Shown: positions 42,501 through 54,570, counted from the first letter of the stretch. The stretch is 64,000 bases of DNA from Cannabis sativa (GCF_029168945.1 NC_083608.1:22710136-22774135); one strand, 5' to 3'. A program made the numbers and translations. The notes: generated by a model from the letters alone, not told the origin.

Positions 42501-44857
42501 ATTCTTATTTAAAACAACAAAATTATCCTAATTTCTCTTAGCTTAATCATTTCGAATTAGCTCAATAACATATCATTGGATGAATGGTCTATAAATCATT
42601 TTATGTCATTCTATTTTCTCTTAAGAAATTAAATGACGCATATGATTATAATCCCGAAATTTTATCCCAAAATGATATAAATCCTCAATCTTAAAAAATC
42701 TCCTACTTGTATGGACAAATCAGACTTAGAGTTAAAATTAGTAGTGGTGGTCCAAGAAAGAATTACTCATTATATTTGGTATAAATTTAAGTCTTTGACT
42801 TTAAATTTTAGATTCCAAATATTTTTACAATACAGTTTCACTTTCACAAGTGTTTAATAACCATTTTCTATCAATGGTTTCAAACTGTATGGAATATGAG
42901 TTTAGTATTCTGTGACCAGAATCCACTTGCACTATTCTAAGAACTCTTTGATGTAACTACACCTAAGTCATCAAAAAGACAAGACCACATTTTTTTAAAT
43001 CTATGGCATTTGTATCTTGTTCATAATATTTTTGATAAGATCAATCTCTGCAAAGAGTTAATATGCTTATATCCACTGAAAGTAATTCATCTCATTCGCA
43101 GATGGATGTACATTAAGGGGTGGATATGAGTTTTTTCGTTGTATTCTTAAAATGATCACTCTACATTTTACCTTATGCAAAAGAAATTTGAAATGTTTGA
43201 AAAATTTTATGAATTTCTAGCAAATGGTGAAAAACCATTACGGTAAGTGGTTAAAGATCTTGCGAACTGATAGGGGTGGAGAAACAGTTAGTAGATATGC
43301 AGTTCAATGATCATTAATTTGATTTTTGAATTATATCCAAACTTACCTCCCCAAAAATTTCAATTTGCATATTGATGAGTACTTACTAGTCGTTGCCTAA
43401 ATCCTTCTATAGTAATGCAATTTCAGAATGATGCAATGGTTGGGTACTTAGTGTAAATCATTACTAGATTAACCAGAAAAGCTAGAACTCTTAACCATGG
43501 TTTGTTAGCTATTCTAAGTGATTAGGGGTGGACCATCCCATAGTCAATAGATAAGAAAGTGTTTGTTTAAACAAATACAACTTTTCTAAGAAAAATGACT
43601 AAGTCTGAAAATAAAGTAGCAATTAAAGGAGATATTTTTTTTGATTCCAAAAGTGTTTAATCATCTTATTTGACATATGATGATCCCACTGCCTCTGTTG
43701 TCTTGTCACAACTGAAGAGGTCAATACCATTTAGTTTTCTTAGACATAATTCACGGTACCTTGTCGTAGTAGGAGAGTTTCAAGGAACTTCACTTCTTAT
43801 GACTTGGAAGACACTAGTGATTAAAATCCATTGTAAGTTTAAACAAGTAATGGATTGTCAAAATAAGAAACTAAGAAGAAAATCCAATAGAACTATGGTT
43901 TGATCCATTCACATGGAATAACCTATAGTTTTCGATTACAAGGACATGAAAGGAAATTTCGTTTATAAGTATATTCAATGGACTTAACAAAACTCCCTGT
44001 TCCTAGTATTATAGGTTTGAGTTTATCTAAACCTATGGCTTATGGTATACCTGGTAATTACTTACTCTAATTGCAAGCAACTTACTTTAGTAAGATGCTG
44101 AAGCATTTTCTTTCTAATGGCAATCTATAGAAGCTTCTCGACTTCTAGGCATAGATTTTATTTATCTAAGGAAAAGTCTCAACTATTCCAGAAAAGATAA
44201 AGCCATGAAAGAATTTCTTAAATCAACAGTGAGAGGTCTCAGGTATGATTTAGTATGCCTTAGACCAGACACCTGCTGTTGAGTGGGAGTAATGAGTAGG
44301 TATCAGATTAATCCAGGAGACGAACATTGGAAGACAATCAAGTAAATCTTAAGATTAAGAAGAGGAACTATATGTTAGTCTATAAGGGTGTGTTTAAAAC
44401 TCTTAGACTACACCACATCAGATGGTGATTACTCTGGGGGTGGAGTAGTGATTTTGGAGAAGTGAAAAAACCTATCTGAAGTCTCTTAGTCTACCAGAGA
44501 GAGACTGAATGTTAAAGTTGTAGGAAAGGTACTTATTCAGTCTAAGGAAAGTTCTATACATTTGTGGCACCGTTCCAACTTGTCTTAACTACTAGTGTTA
44601 ATTTTCTGATTTTTCAAAAGTAGTTGCCAAAGGTATAGAATCCAGTATCCCGAAAGAGTAGACATATAGAGAGCAATTTCACATTATCAATGATTTTGTG
44701 ATTAAGGAAGAGTAATAGTGGAGAAAAAGGTTGTGGTTAATTCAACCTTTCAGATCCTATTACGAGGAGTTTACTACTACTACAGTTGATTTGTATATCA
44801 AGGTGTTGAGATTATTTGAAATGCACATTTTGTTTTATATTAGTGCAAGTGGGAGTT
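42501..44857 (+). pseudogene. E4 decayed pol remnants
   Basis: Only short pieces are readable. Around 43248-43306 the frame WLKILRTDRGGETVSRYAVQ carries the integrase D in the DRGGE motif. At about 44281-44370, VGVMSRYQINPGDEHWKTIK resembles the end of the copia RT. Near 44420 GGGVV resembles an RNase H block. Stops and shifts separate all of them, and neither YVDD nor an open protease was found. Confidence 0.65.
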
Positions 44858-46477
44858 TGTTGGGTTATATGCCCTAAATAAAACTCATTTCAATATAATC
44901 AGATTTACTTATTAATAAAGTTCAGAAATAACATTTTATGTTGCATGGTTCACATGATTTATTTCATGATTATATGTACATAATGCATGAATTCTATTTA
45001 AGTCCAGAACATATCAATTTGTTAATGATTATAGTGTTGTCAACACAGTGGAATATAATCTTAATTATATGTTCAAAAGTTTATTCCCTGATTTGTCAGT
45101 TCACTGGATTTAGACTGACATGATAATCAGCGATAGGTATTCTTACACCTTGGATAAGTGTTATGTCCTTTCCAGGACATTGGCAAAGTTTACCAGCATC
45201 GGATGTATGGAGTATACATCGGAAGGGACCGATATTGAACTTTGATTAGATATATTAAAATTTACCGTAATATCTATTCAATTCAATATCACTTGTTGAT
45301 CCTAGATCAAATGATCTTAATCCTGATATGTTTAGATTCGATCTCAAGAGTACTATACATGTTCTTTGATTTGTTAGTTAAGCATACTTTTGGGTCAGGG
45401 TGATACGTACATTTTGGGAACATGATAGTATAATTGAGTGGGAGCGATAACAAAAATATGGAATCTATAACTTCTATAAGAATTTAGAAGTGAAACGATG
45501 ATATCCTTCGAGCTTGGCTAAATAGAGATAAATGGTGGAGATCTCATTTCACTTTGCTGAAATATCATTTATACGGAGCTAAGTGTTTTAAGGATAAAAT
45601 ACATTGAAGGTGTATCGGTAACTTAGTGCCTTTTCAATGTAGATCATCTATTAGAGGGTCATTGATCAAATTAGGATTATAACAATGGATAACTAATGAC
45701 GTATCTATATCGTGGAACATATAGACCGTTCTATATACTGAGAGTGCAATTCTAAGTTCTATGCGTGGATTCAACAAAGAATTAATAAGTCAGTGAATTT
45801 AAGATATAAATTCTTGATCTGCTTATTGGAAGCTCGGATATATAGACCCATGGTCCCCATACTAGTTGAGACCATACTGCTTGTAAGACTCAGTTAATTG
45901 ATTTTGATTAATCAATTATAATTCTAAAGTTAAACTATGTCTAGTTTATGAATTTTCACTAAGCAAGGGCGAAATTGTAAAGAAAAGAGATTCTAGGTTT
46001 ATTTATTAATTAAGAGACTTTATATGTCTAATTAATAAATATATTCAATGAAAATATTATTTAATAATTAATTTTTTAGTTATTAAATAATTAGAATTGG
46101 CATTTAAATGGTTGAATTTAAAATTGGCGTTTTTGAGAAAATGAGATGCAGAAATGATAAAACAACAAAATTGCATAAGTGAGGCCCATTATCCAAAGCC
46201 CAGGCCGGCCACTATTGTAGGCTTTTATCATTTATTTTTTCATTATTTTAATGTCAAATAATTCTAACTTAAACCTAGGTGGTTACCTATAAATAGGTAG
46301 TGATGGCTTCAGGAAAAGATGATACATATCTTTCCTTCAAAGAAAAATTTCTAGCCGCCACCTTCTCTCTTCTTATCTAAATTTCGAAATCCTTGAGTGA
46401 ATGAGTGAGTGCCCACACACATCAAGTGGTATCTCAATCATAGTGTGTAAGACTGTAGAAAATCAACCAACAAGAAA
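44858..46477 (+). repeat. E4 3' LTR, truncated
   Basis: It pairs with 36524 onward and carries an extra ~28 bp near 45596-45623 relative to the left copy. It stops at CAACAAGAA, about 245 bp short. Confidence 0.88.
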
Positions 46478-47082
46478 CGCTCCTTCTTCCTCTCCCTGCG
46501 GGTTCCTGGTGCACAGAAACGCTTTTTCGGTCCTCTTGATCCTAAGGGCCAATACTCTCTTTTTGGAGTTTTCCCCTCTGCGGACCTTTCCATTTCGGGA
46601 AATCTGAGCGGACCTTTCGCTGGTCTTGTACCTTTTTCTTTTTCCCGGGAGTGGAAGTTGGGTTTTTCCGCTAGTTCCCTTCTGAGGGATACCTTATAGG
46701 TCTAGGTTCCCTAGACTTAAGCTTTTGGGTGCTTAGTGAGGACTCTTCTGGTGTTTCTCCAAGTCAAGCAGGGATGGCTTTAGGATGCACATGCATCCCT
46801 GCCGCCTCCATGGCTTTCTGCATGGCAAGCATCACCTCTTGCATCCTTTTGGGCTGTGATTTCAGCTTCATGATCAACAGCCTTTTGTCTTAAGAGAACT
46901 AGTTCTGTGTAACTACCTTCGTCATAGGCGTCGTACTCGTCGAAGTTTCCTTCTTATTCGTCGTCGTGGGTACATTCTCCTTCCTCAGAGCCCACGTTAA
47001 CTCTTGAGGCCACTTCCTCATCTTCATGATCTTGGGCGTCTTGAGGAGGACAGGGTTGACGTGTGTTACGAGTCTCCACCAT
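46478..47082 (-). pseudogene. E1 gag, N-terminal part
   Basis: On the minus strand an ATG at 47082 follows the primer site by about 50 bp and opens MVETRNTRQPCPPQ, typical of the start of Tat gag. A TAA near 46955 and a shift are followed by MQEVMLAMQKAMEAAGM in another frame (about 46795-46845). The last ~280 bp before E4 are not readable as protein. A full-length gag would need over 1 kb more, so much of gag was deleted together with the end of E4. Confidence 0.55.
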
Positions 47083-47132
47083 TGTTGTTTTAATGTATAA
47101 GGTTGTTGTCTATTTGCAGACGCTTCCTTCAG

Positions 47133-47153
47133 CTCTCAATGAAAGCACCAAAA
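47133..47153 (-). other. E1 primer-binding site
   Basis: On the minus strand TTTGGTGCTTTCATTGAGAG lies directly inside the 5' LTR. This word recurs in plant gypsy elements as a tRNA-primed site, a family assignment from memory. Confidence 0.65.
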
Positions 47154-47899
47154 TGTTGACCGAGGTTTTTGGCAACCAAGTTAATAATGTATAAAAAAAG
47201 TTGTAGGAAGTTTAATGCATGAGATTTTTACGTGGTTGGGGCATTAATGAGCCTTAGTCCACGAGTCTTTTGTATTTGAGAGTACTTATTACAGAGAATG
47301 TTCTTGGTAGTTTTTCTCTCCTTGGTTCTTATAAAACCCAGAATTCTCGACCCCTGCCTTAATGTGTTTGGGGGATATTTATAGTGTTTTTGTGTGGTGA
47401 TCCCTAGAACCGAGCTACCTGTCTCTCTGTATTTTTTTAGTAGGGACACACATTCCCAACAAATATAAAATGGGAAATACATGGTTTATACCCTAGGTAT
47501 CCTAAGGATTAGGTGGATATAATCCTCTATCCCTTATTGACTGATGTGATTCCTCGTAAAGTAGCCGTCACTAGGCTTATTAATCATAGCGTAATAGCTG
47601 CAGAAGAGGGGTTACGCCGTCAGACTTAATACTTATGGCAGTTCCAATACGCCTTCTCCCATGCGACATTAAATGTGAGGTGACTGTTCAAATGGGGTCT
47701 GGTGCCTCCCGGAGGTGCCTTGCTATAGCTCTGCTCTCCGGGAGTACGTGGACCCCTCATACCTTCTCCGGGAGGTGTTTTAATGTTGATACTCTTAATC
47801 TAAAAGGACTTAGTCAAATTATCTCAAGACCATATTCCCTGAAGTCCACGTGTCCCAGTCGCATTGGTCCACGTATTTTGAGAAAAATTAAGGACAACA
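47154..47899 (-). repeat. E1 5' LTR
   Basis: The 746-bp LTR runs from TGTTGACCGAGG to GGACAACA and is followed by GTTGC at 47900-47904. It shows roughly 35 differences and a few indels against 7920-8663, indicating an old insertion. Confidence 0.93.
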
Positions 47900-47904
47900 G
47901 TTGC

Positions 47905-49345
47905 AAAATAGGCTAGTTGAAACCCTTTTTTCCTCATTTTCTTCTCTCTAACCTCAACTGAAAACCTCCTAACAACCAAATACCATTTTATCCAAAAACT
48001 ACCATTTTATCAAAAAACTATCATTATTTTTTTCAATTTTCTTGTAAACTTATATATATTTTACTTACCTAAGAACATATACACACCATTAAAGTTATTT
48101 TATTTTTAAATTTTAAAGTTAAAAAGGGAATTATTATGGGGATAAATTTCCTCTCTCGCGAGAAGGGCTTCACTAAAGAGAAATCACGATGATATCAAAA
48201 AGGAGTCTTGCATAATTATGTGCGAGCACATATCAAACAACGGGAATTTAATGGTCAAACATAATCAAGTGCCTTTAAAGCAAGCATTATATTTAATTTT
48301 ATAACCAATGTAATAAATAGGCCTATTATTGTTTGTAACGGTTCAATTATGGCTATAATTTGTAACCATCATCTACACCATATAACTAGATGAACCTTCT
48401 CTCCATTTAAAGGGGGTTGGGTTGATCATAATAAAATCACATAGCAAGAGATCTCTTTCAATAGTGGACTAGGCAGACCGAGCCCTACAGAACCGCTATA
48501 CTTTTCTGTGTCTATTTTATATTATTTACATGCAAACAAACAGTCATATAGTATATTCTTCGAGTACTGTACTCACATATTATAATATTGTCTAAATTTT
48601 TTAACAATATTTGGCATTAGAAGGAGGGTATTCTAGCAATATTCCCATGCTTTTTGGAGTAGAATCATTGTGGCAAACCAAACAATAAACACAACATTAG
48701 CTTTGTTCAAGAAAACTTCAACAACAAAAATACACAAAATATTAAATATGCTCGAAGAAATAAGCAGCCCCAAACTTGGGAAAAATCTAAAATCAGTCCC
48801 AAAAGTATTCACAGATCAGAAAAATTAAATAGACATCTCCGTTCGGAATTGTCCACAAAACTATTTGAAGAAATGAACGACCCCCAACTTGGAAAAAATC
48901 TAGTGTTGGCGAGAAGAAAAAGTCAAGAATATACAATATATTTAAGCAACAAGGAGCGCTCTTACTGGTAGCTTAGATTTTCGAGTTGCCTAGATCTCGA
49001 GGGCACTCAGATCCTAGCTTGAAAATTCTATTCCTCCGCCCTTAAAGCTGTCCAAATCCTGAGGACGCTGAGATATTGGAGCCGCTCGAGCATCGAGGTA
49101 TCTCTATTGGTTTCTATGGTCCATATCAGAGTTATAAAAGCGGAAGTGTGATTTGATAAAAATAGTTTTTATCTGATATGAACTATAAGCCCAAAAATCT
49201 CAATATAATTTATAGACTAAATCTAAACTACTAAAAGAAAGATTATAACTCTTGAAGCCTATTAGAGTATCCTTGTTTCTTTTCGTATAATTATCGAACA
49301 TCCAATCCAAAAATTTTGTTGAAAAATCTACACCTTGATCTTCCA
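47905..49345. other. Old repeat debris between E1 and E6
   Basis: 47905 onward is the original partner of 7919. No gene is visible. 48760-48905 holds two related words (CCCCAAACTTGGGAAAAATCTA at about 48770 and CCCCAACTTGGAAAAAATCTA at about 48882), showing a local duplication of about 110 bp. The rest is unassigned. Confidence 0.4.
48130..48605 (+). repeat. Tat-like LTR remnant with primer-site-like word
   Basis: It contains ATTTAAAGGGGG and then AGTGGACTAGGCAGACCGAG, CAGAACCGCTATAC and TGTGTCTATTTTATATT. These parallel in order the TATATAAAGGGG, AGTGGACTAAGCAGAGC, GAACCACTATAATTC words of the E2 LTR. After AACA at about 48602-48605 comes TTTGGCATTAGAAGGAGGG, which looks like a primer site. 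The start is vague and no partner LTR was found. Confidence 0.45.
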
Positions 49346-49471
49346 AACCAAAGTGTCTCCAAGATACACACACACCCCTGCTATTGAGCGTCTATCATCT
49401 CGGCAACACGCCTAATCTGCGTCGAAAAAGCCAGCTATATCAAGCCTATCACAATGATTAATATACAGTCC
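49346..49471 (-). pseudogene. E6 RNase H fragment, left of E5
   Basis: The minus frame LYINHCDRLDIAGFFDAD, then DDRRSIAGVCVYLGDTLV, is the start of a copia RNase H with a stop after the FDAD Asp. It continues RILRYLKGRPHHG from 59457 once E5 and one AGTCC are removed. Homology ends abruptly at about 49346, so the rest of RNase H and the 3' LTR are lost. Confidence 0.8.
49467..49471. repeat. E5 target-site duplication, left copy (AGTCC)
   Basis: AGTCC precedes the left LTR and recurs at 59452-59456. Removing E5 restores E6 codons. Confidence 0.9.
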
Positions 49472-51400
49472 TATTGGAATTAATTTACCAGGATCTTAGA
49501 TCTACTCACAAGTATGTTGATTTAACAACCTAAATATGAACTTCTAAAACGATAAACAAAACACATAAAAGTTAAGAATAACTTACAGTGATGGTAGCGG
49601 AATTAAGTGTCTCCTTCCACTCAGATCTCTAACCCTTGATTCCTGTCTGTAGCAGAGTATAATCAAGATCTGAGCCTGATTCTTCTTCAGTTGGATGTGA
49701 TCCTTCACAGTCTTCCAAACTATGATTTAGGTACTGAGTGATGTGTGTGGGCACTTCTCTCTCACAAGGATTTCGAAATTTCTCTCTTCTTTTCTCTCTT
49801 ATTTTCGTGAATGATGATACATACAAAGACACACACAAAGTAGAGAGAGGGGGCGACTATATAAAGGAAAAGGGAAGAGCTCAACTTTTCAAATAAGCAG
49901 TTTTCTCTTTTACTGTGTAATTGTTTAACTGCCTTATTTAGTGTGATCCACCACTTTCCTATTATTGCTAGGCTTTGATTAGCAATTACATGGCAATTAA
50001 AATTGAAAATAATAATTGGGAAACATGCAAGCATGTGGCCGGCCATGGTGTGTATGGGCCTCACATGGATTTTGCAGTTTCCTCAATTTTATTTCTATTT
50101 CTCCAAAAATATTATTTTTCCAATTCTAATCATTTAAATGCCAAAACTAATTATTTAATAACTAAAATAGATTATTAAATAATATTGTCATTTAAAATAA
50201 TTCTTAATTAGACATGCAAAGTCTCTTAATTAATAATTAAACCTAGAAATCCTTTTATTTACAATTTCATCCTTAAACTGTGAGAATTCACAAATTAGAC
50301 ATAGTCTAACTTTTAGAATTATAATTGATTAATCATAAATCAATTATAGAGTCTTACAAACAGTATAGTCTCAACTAGAATGGGGACCATGGATCTATAT
50401 GCTGAGCTTCCAATAAGTTGAACCGATTTACTAATTAAATCCCTAACTTATTAATTCCTTGTTGAATCCACTCTTAGAACTTGGAATTGCACTCTCAGAC
50501 TTATATAGAGCATATTATATGTTTCACGATATCAATATGCTATCTCATTTAACCATTGTTATAATCTTAATGTGATTAAAAGATCCTCTATATAGATGAT
50601 TTACATCGAGATGGGACCAATTTACCGTTACACCCCTCAATGTATTTTGCCCCTTAAAACACTTAGTTACCTGTAAATGATGTTTTAGTGATCTAATATA
50701 TAGTCACTGAAACAAGAGCTCATCCATTTACTTCTCTTTAACTAAGCTCGAAGGGAATCATCACTTTACTTCTATACACTAGTAGAAGCTATAGATTCCA
50801 TATTTATGTTCAGCACTCCCACTCAGTTATGCTATCATGTTCCCAAAATATACGTATCACCCTGACCCAAAAGTAGGCTTAACTAATAAATCAAAGAACA
50901 TGAATAGCACTCCTGAGATTGAGCCTAAGCATATCAGGATTTAGATTCTCTTAATCTAAGATCAACTTCTGATATTGACTTGGAAAGATATAACGGTAAG
51001 TTTACAATATCTTTGACTAAGTTCAATATCGGTCCAGTACAATGTATACTCCATACATTCGAAACTAGTATACCTTACCAATGTCCTGGAAAGAACATAA
51101 CACTTACTCCAAGTGTAAGTATACTTTATCGCTGATTATCACATCAGTGTAAATCCAAAACACTGATGAATAGGGACCAAATCTTTTGAATCATATAATC
51201 ACAATCACATTCCACTGTATTGACAATACTGTAATTGTGAATAACTATATGTTTTGGATTTAACTGATTTTGTACATATATCAAATATATATATTAAACC
51301 ATAAACATGTGACATACATGTAATCATAAATCACTTCAAAATTCTAAATTGATAACTAATCAGATTGTAATGGGTTTTATTTAGGGCACAAAACCCAACA
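49472..51400 (-). repeat. E5 3' LTR
   Basis: The 1929-bp LTR is homologous to 57571-59451 and to the E4 LTRs. The first dinucleotide on the plus strand has mutated from TG to TA. Confidence 0.9.
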
Positions 51401-51414
51401 AACTCCCACTTGCA
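51401..51414 (-). other. E5 polypurine tract
   Basis: On the minus strand TGCAAGTGGGAGTT abuts the 3' LTR, matching the E4 tract. Confidence 0.8.
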
Positions 51415-53192
51415 CTAACATAAAACAAGTTGTGCATTACAATCAATCTTTTGCCTCGATCCTCTGATCAAGTGTAGTATATTTGAATCCACCCATATTT
51501 CTGGAACCAAGTTCATAAAACTTATGAAACATCCTTAACTATATGCTTTACTCATCAAGGGATACTGAAATCCTTACTGCCCATTAAGTACATCTGAACA
51601 AACAGAAGACATATCTCTCCAATTTTAAATTTGGAATTGAGATAATGCAGTGTAGAATTTTCTTCAGTAAAATAACTTTCTGGTAATTTTGAATTTACAA
51701 AGTTATATCTTCTCTGATGGAGCTTGAATTGTTATGGATGGGTTTTTACACTCTTCTACAATAATTCCTCCACCCCCAGAGTAACCACCATCTCAAATTC
51801 TTAATGAGTTGGTGTGGATATTAGGATCATTAATGCATAGTTCCTTAATATCTAACATATTGGTCACTTTCATAAATCTTTCTTGATTTTCCCCTAATGT
51901 TCCCTATTTGATTACATCTCAGATAGCTCCCACTCAATAGCTGATGTCTGGTTAAAAACTTTTAACCTTTTACTATTGCTTTAAGGGATATCTCGTTGTT
52001 ACTTATTATCTTAGTCTGAAACTGTAAGTTTCTCTAAGACTAGGTCAACAACATAGCAGTCTAGTATTTGAAGTGTAAAATACTTGCTAGAGATTAAGCA
52101 ATCAAATCAAGATACCATAAAATGTTATGAGGATTAGAAATCTTGACTCAAGTCATTCGAATAGACTATGCAAGAATTCTTCTATCTTATTCTCATAATT
52201 CTGATAAGTTATTTCGATCCATGTGAATGGTTAGATTTGTTTTATCAGAGGTGTTCTTAAGTTCCTATCACAAATATCAACCAAACGAAGATGGGTAAAG
52301 AATTTTAATATTCTCCCACTCAACTAAGGTAATGTGATACATTATCAAAGAACTTTAATGGTATCATTAACTATTACAACAATAAATCTAAACTGGAACA
52401 TATAATCAAGATCAAGGATTTATTCTGATAATAGCTAATTTATTATATCATTTTCCATGTTTAAAATTATGTGTCACAAAGGGTACTGTGGAATAAAGTC
52501 CACCCCTAAGTATATAGAGATTATGATCCACCCCTAAAGGTTTTAAATCCCTAAGTGTGATAGAGAGTCTGTGGAGTTGAATATAATCCAGAGTTCATTA
52601 GATATAAAAGATCGTTGAACTGCATATTATTCTTAACTTTTCTCCACCCCTATCAGATCAAAAGATCTTTTTATTAAACAAATTCTCAATAATTGTTTTA
52701 GAATTAACAATTATTCATATACATAGAAATAATATCTAGTGTTTATGTAGTAATAACTCTGTAAGGAGTTTAAATAACTATAGAATTTGTATCAATAATA
52801 AAAACACATACACATACAAACATAATAAATATAACAATTGGTAATTGATTTATAAGATAAAGTACTGAAGCTTAACTCATAGATTGCAATTAAAAAATAA
52901 ATTTTATTATAAACCCAAAAAAATTGTTTGCAATATTATGAGAACCAAACAGGGAATAAAAATCCCAAACTTGAAATCTAAATTGTTTGAAAAATTAAAC
53001 AATTAATTCAAAAAATTAAGTGAGCTTCTTCTTTATCATAGACGACCTCCATCCACCATCCAGCTTTCAGATCCAACTCGCTATGACAGCATCCGAGTTT
53101 AAGAAGCTTGAGCTATAAGAAGAATAATAAACAAGGTTAGTAGTCCAGAATTAATAATCCAAATGGATAATTATTCACTAAAACACATCAGT
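51415..53192 (-). pseudogene. E5 traces of pol
   Basis: No frame is open for long. A decayed integrase word (SDRGGEK) is readable on the minus strand near 52640-52665, and a GGGG word matching the RNase H trace of E4 lies near 51775. The protease region after gag is absent. The sequence is otherwise AT-rich. Confidence 0.45.
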
Positions 53193-54059
53193 TTATAAAG
53201 AAATACCTTGTTTCTTTGCAAGAAGCTTAGGACATTGGGATTTCCAATGGCCTTTCTCATTGCAGTAGAAACACTTTCCTTTTGGTGTATCACCAGAAGC
53301 TCCAGCCTTTTTGTTCTTAGTTGCTTTCGCAGCTTGAGCTTGCTTCTTGGCATTTTTCCACTTCTTCTTATGATTGGATTTGGAAGTAGAAGCAACATGT
53401 GCCTCAGGATTACTCGTCTTATTACCATTTCCAGAATTCTGAGGTTTATTCCCTCTTTTCTTGGGACCTCCAATCAAATTTTCATATGTCTGAAGGTCAC
53501 TGACTAAAGTATGAAAATCTTGTTCCTTCTTATTCATGACATAATTTGATGTATAGGGCAGAAAGTCTGGAGTCAGACTATTCAAGATGAGACTCACTTG
53601 AGTTGTCTGATCCATTTCAGCACCATGATTCTGGGCTTCTTGGAAATAACTAGCCATCTGGAGAAGGTGATCACGCACATACTGATGGGGTTCCATCCGT
53701 GTGTCGATGAATTTCTTAGTCGCGTCAAAGCGAGACTGGATAGATGCCATACCGTATAGCTCAGTTAACTGCGTCATGATATTTACAATCGTGACAGTGT
53801 TAGCAAACCTTGTTTTCAAGGTGTCAACCATGCTGGAAAGCATGAAGTATCGAGCTTTATTGTTAGCATTCTGCCAGCGCTCGAACTTCTCTTTAACAGC
53901 TTTGGTTGCATTGTCACCTGGCTGCTCAGGGGACGGCTCAGTCAACACAAACAGGGCACTTTCACCTATGAGAGCAATATTAATGTTCTCTCTCCATTTT
54001 GCGAAGTTAGCTCCATTTAACTTATTTTCAGTCAATAGTGACAACATGGGATTCGACAT
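53193..54059 (-). CDS. E5 gag protein, intact
   Basis: The 288-residue frame has no defect. Residues 1 to about 200 are a copia gag capsid region (KLNGANFAKWRENINIALIG, ARYFMLSSMVDTLKTRFANT, LNSLTPDFLPYTSNYV, and FHTLVSDLQTYENLI). A basic linker (KKKWKNAKKQAQAAKATKNK) leads to one complete CCHC zinc knuckle starting at about residue 263 (CFYCNEKGHWKSQC). A stop follows 12 residues later, so there is no fused protease. In the family gag forms the particle and packages element RNA. Preservation of this ORF while pol has vanished suggests recent activity or selection on gag. Confidence 0.92.
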   Translation of the reverse strand: MSNPMLSLLTENKLNGANFAKWRENINIALIGESALFVLTEPSPEQPGDNATKAVKEKFERWQNANNKARYFMLSSMVDTLKTRFANTVTIVNIMTQLTELYGMASIQSRFDATKKFIDTRMEPHQYVRDHLLQMASYFQEAQNHGAEMDQTTQVSLILNSLTPDFLPYTSNYVMNKKEQDFHTLVSDLQTYENLIGGPKKRGNKPQNSGNGNKTSNPEAHVASTSKSNHKKKWKNAKKQAQAAKATKNKKAGASGDTPKGKCFYCNEKGHWKSQCPKLLAKKQGISL

Positions 54060-54214
54060 TGCAATTCAGGATACTACAAGATAATTAATAGATATCAATT
54101 ATGGTTTAACACAAAATCTTATTCAAAAATTATTATCACATAGCAAGTAGGAATGACTGGAGAAAATACTAAAAAATGCAATCCTAAATAATTTCCAAGG
54201 TTTTCAACAAACTG

Positions 54215-54570
54215 ATATCAGTGTCCCGTTTAGGCGAGAGTCAAAGCTATCACTCATTGAATAGAGTTGTCAGCTCATCTAAAATGACAAACATTCTAGC
54301 AACCTTTTATTCGATCGAAAAGAGAATCCGACGTTGTCCCGTTTAGGCGAGAGTCAAGGTCATTCCTATTTCATGAGCTTCCACCATTATTTCATACGTT
54401 TGTAAGTCTTATACAGTCGCCACCATTCGAGTGATCAATACTAATATAAAAAACTTACAAATATACTTATCTTTCGAGATTAAACGACGCTAACTTGCTA
54501 ATGAACGTTCCTCCATTAGGGAGGATTACTCACTAAAACAATAGCTATGTAAAACCAACAATGGAGATCG
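54215..54570 (-). repeat. E5 structured leader block with duplicated 22-bp motif
   Basis: The 22-bp motif occurs at 54223-54244 and 54336-54357, identical to the E4 copies and with the same 113-bp spacing. The GGAGGA hairpin lies at about 54508-54526. The block ends about 160 bp before the gag ATG in element orientation. Confidence 0.85.

Larger units (their letters stand above)
36524..46477 (+). mobile_element. E4: degenerate copia-type element, right end truncated
   Basis: The left LTR (36524-38359) starts TGTTGGG. A PBS-like word follows it, and a polypurine tract AAGTGGGAGTT (about 44848-44857) precedes the right LTR (44858-46477), giving plus orientation. The interior has no long ORF: an AT-rich leader, a duplicated leader block and decayed integrase and RNase H pieces. 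The last ~245 bp of the right LTR and the right target duplication are missing, and the sequence passes directly into E1 gag. Family membership is shared with E5 (homologous LTRs and leader). A SINE sits at 40589-40704. Confidence 0.85.
7920..47899 (-). mobile_element. E1: Ty3/gypsy Tat-lineage LTR retrotransposon, heavily nested
   Basis: The LTRs at 7920-8663 and 47154-47899 start TGTTGACC and end in CACA or AACA, and are flanked by GTTGC. Pol reads on the minus strand in the order protease (35871-36518), RT-RNase H (31474-33647), integrase (20294-21026 and 12802-13260). A primer-binding site lies inside the right LTR and a polypurine tract inside the left. An antisense gene (9626-12355, +) near the 3' LTR is the hallmark of Tat-lineage elements. 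Removing the four nested insertions leaves about 10.3 kb. Every pol domain carries stops or frameshifts and part of gag is deleted, so E1 is dead. Its LTRs differ at roughly 35 of 745 positions, so it is the oldest of the datable elements here. Confidence 0.93.

Noticed and set aside
54223..54357. A CRISPR-like array, from repeated 22-bp units
   Set aside because: There are only two units, and they lie in the leader of a plant LTR element with a counterpart in E4.
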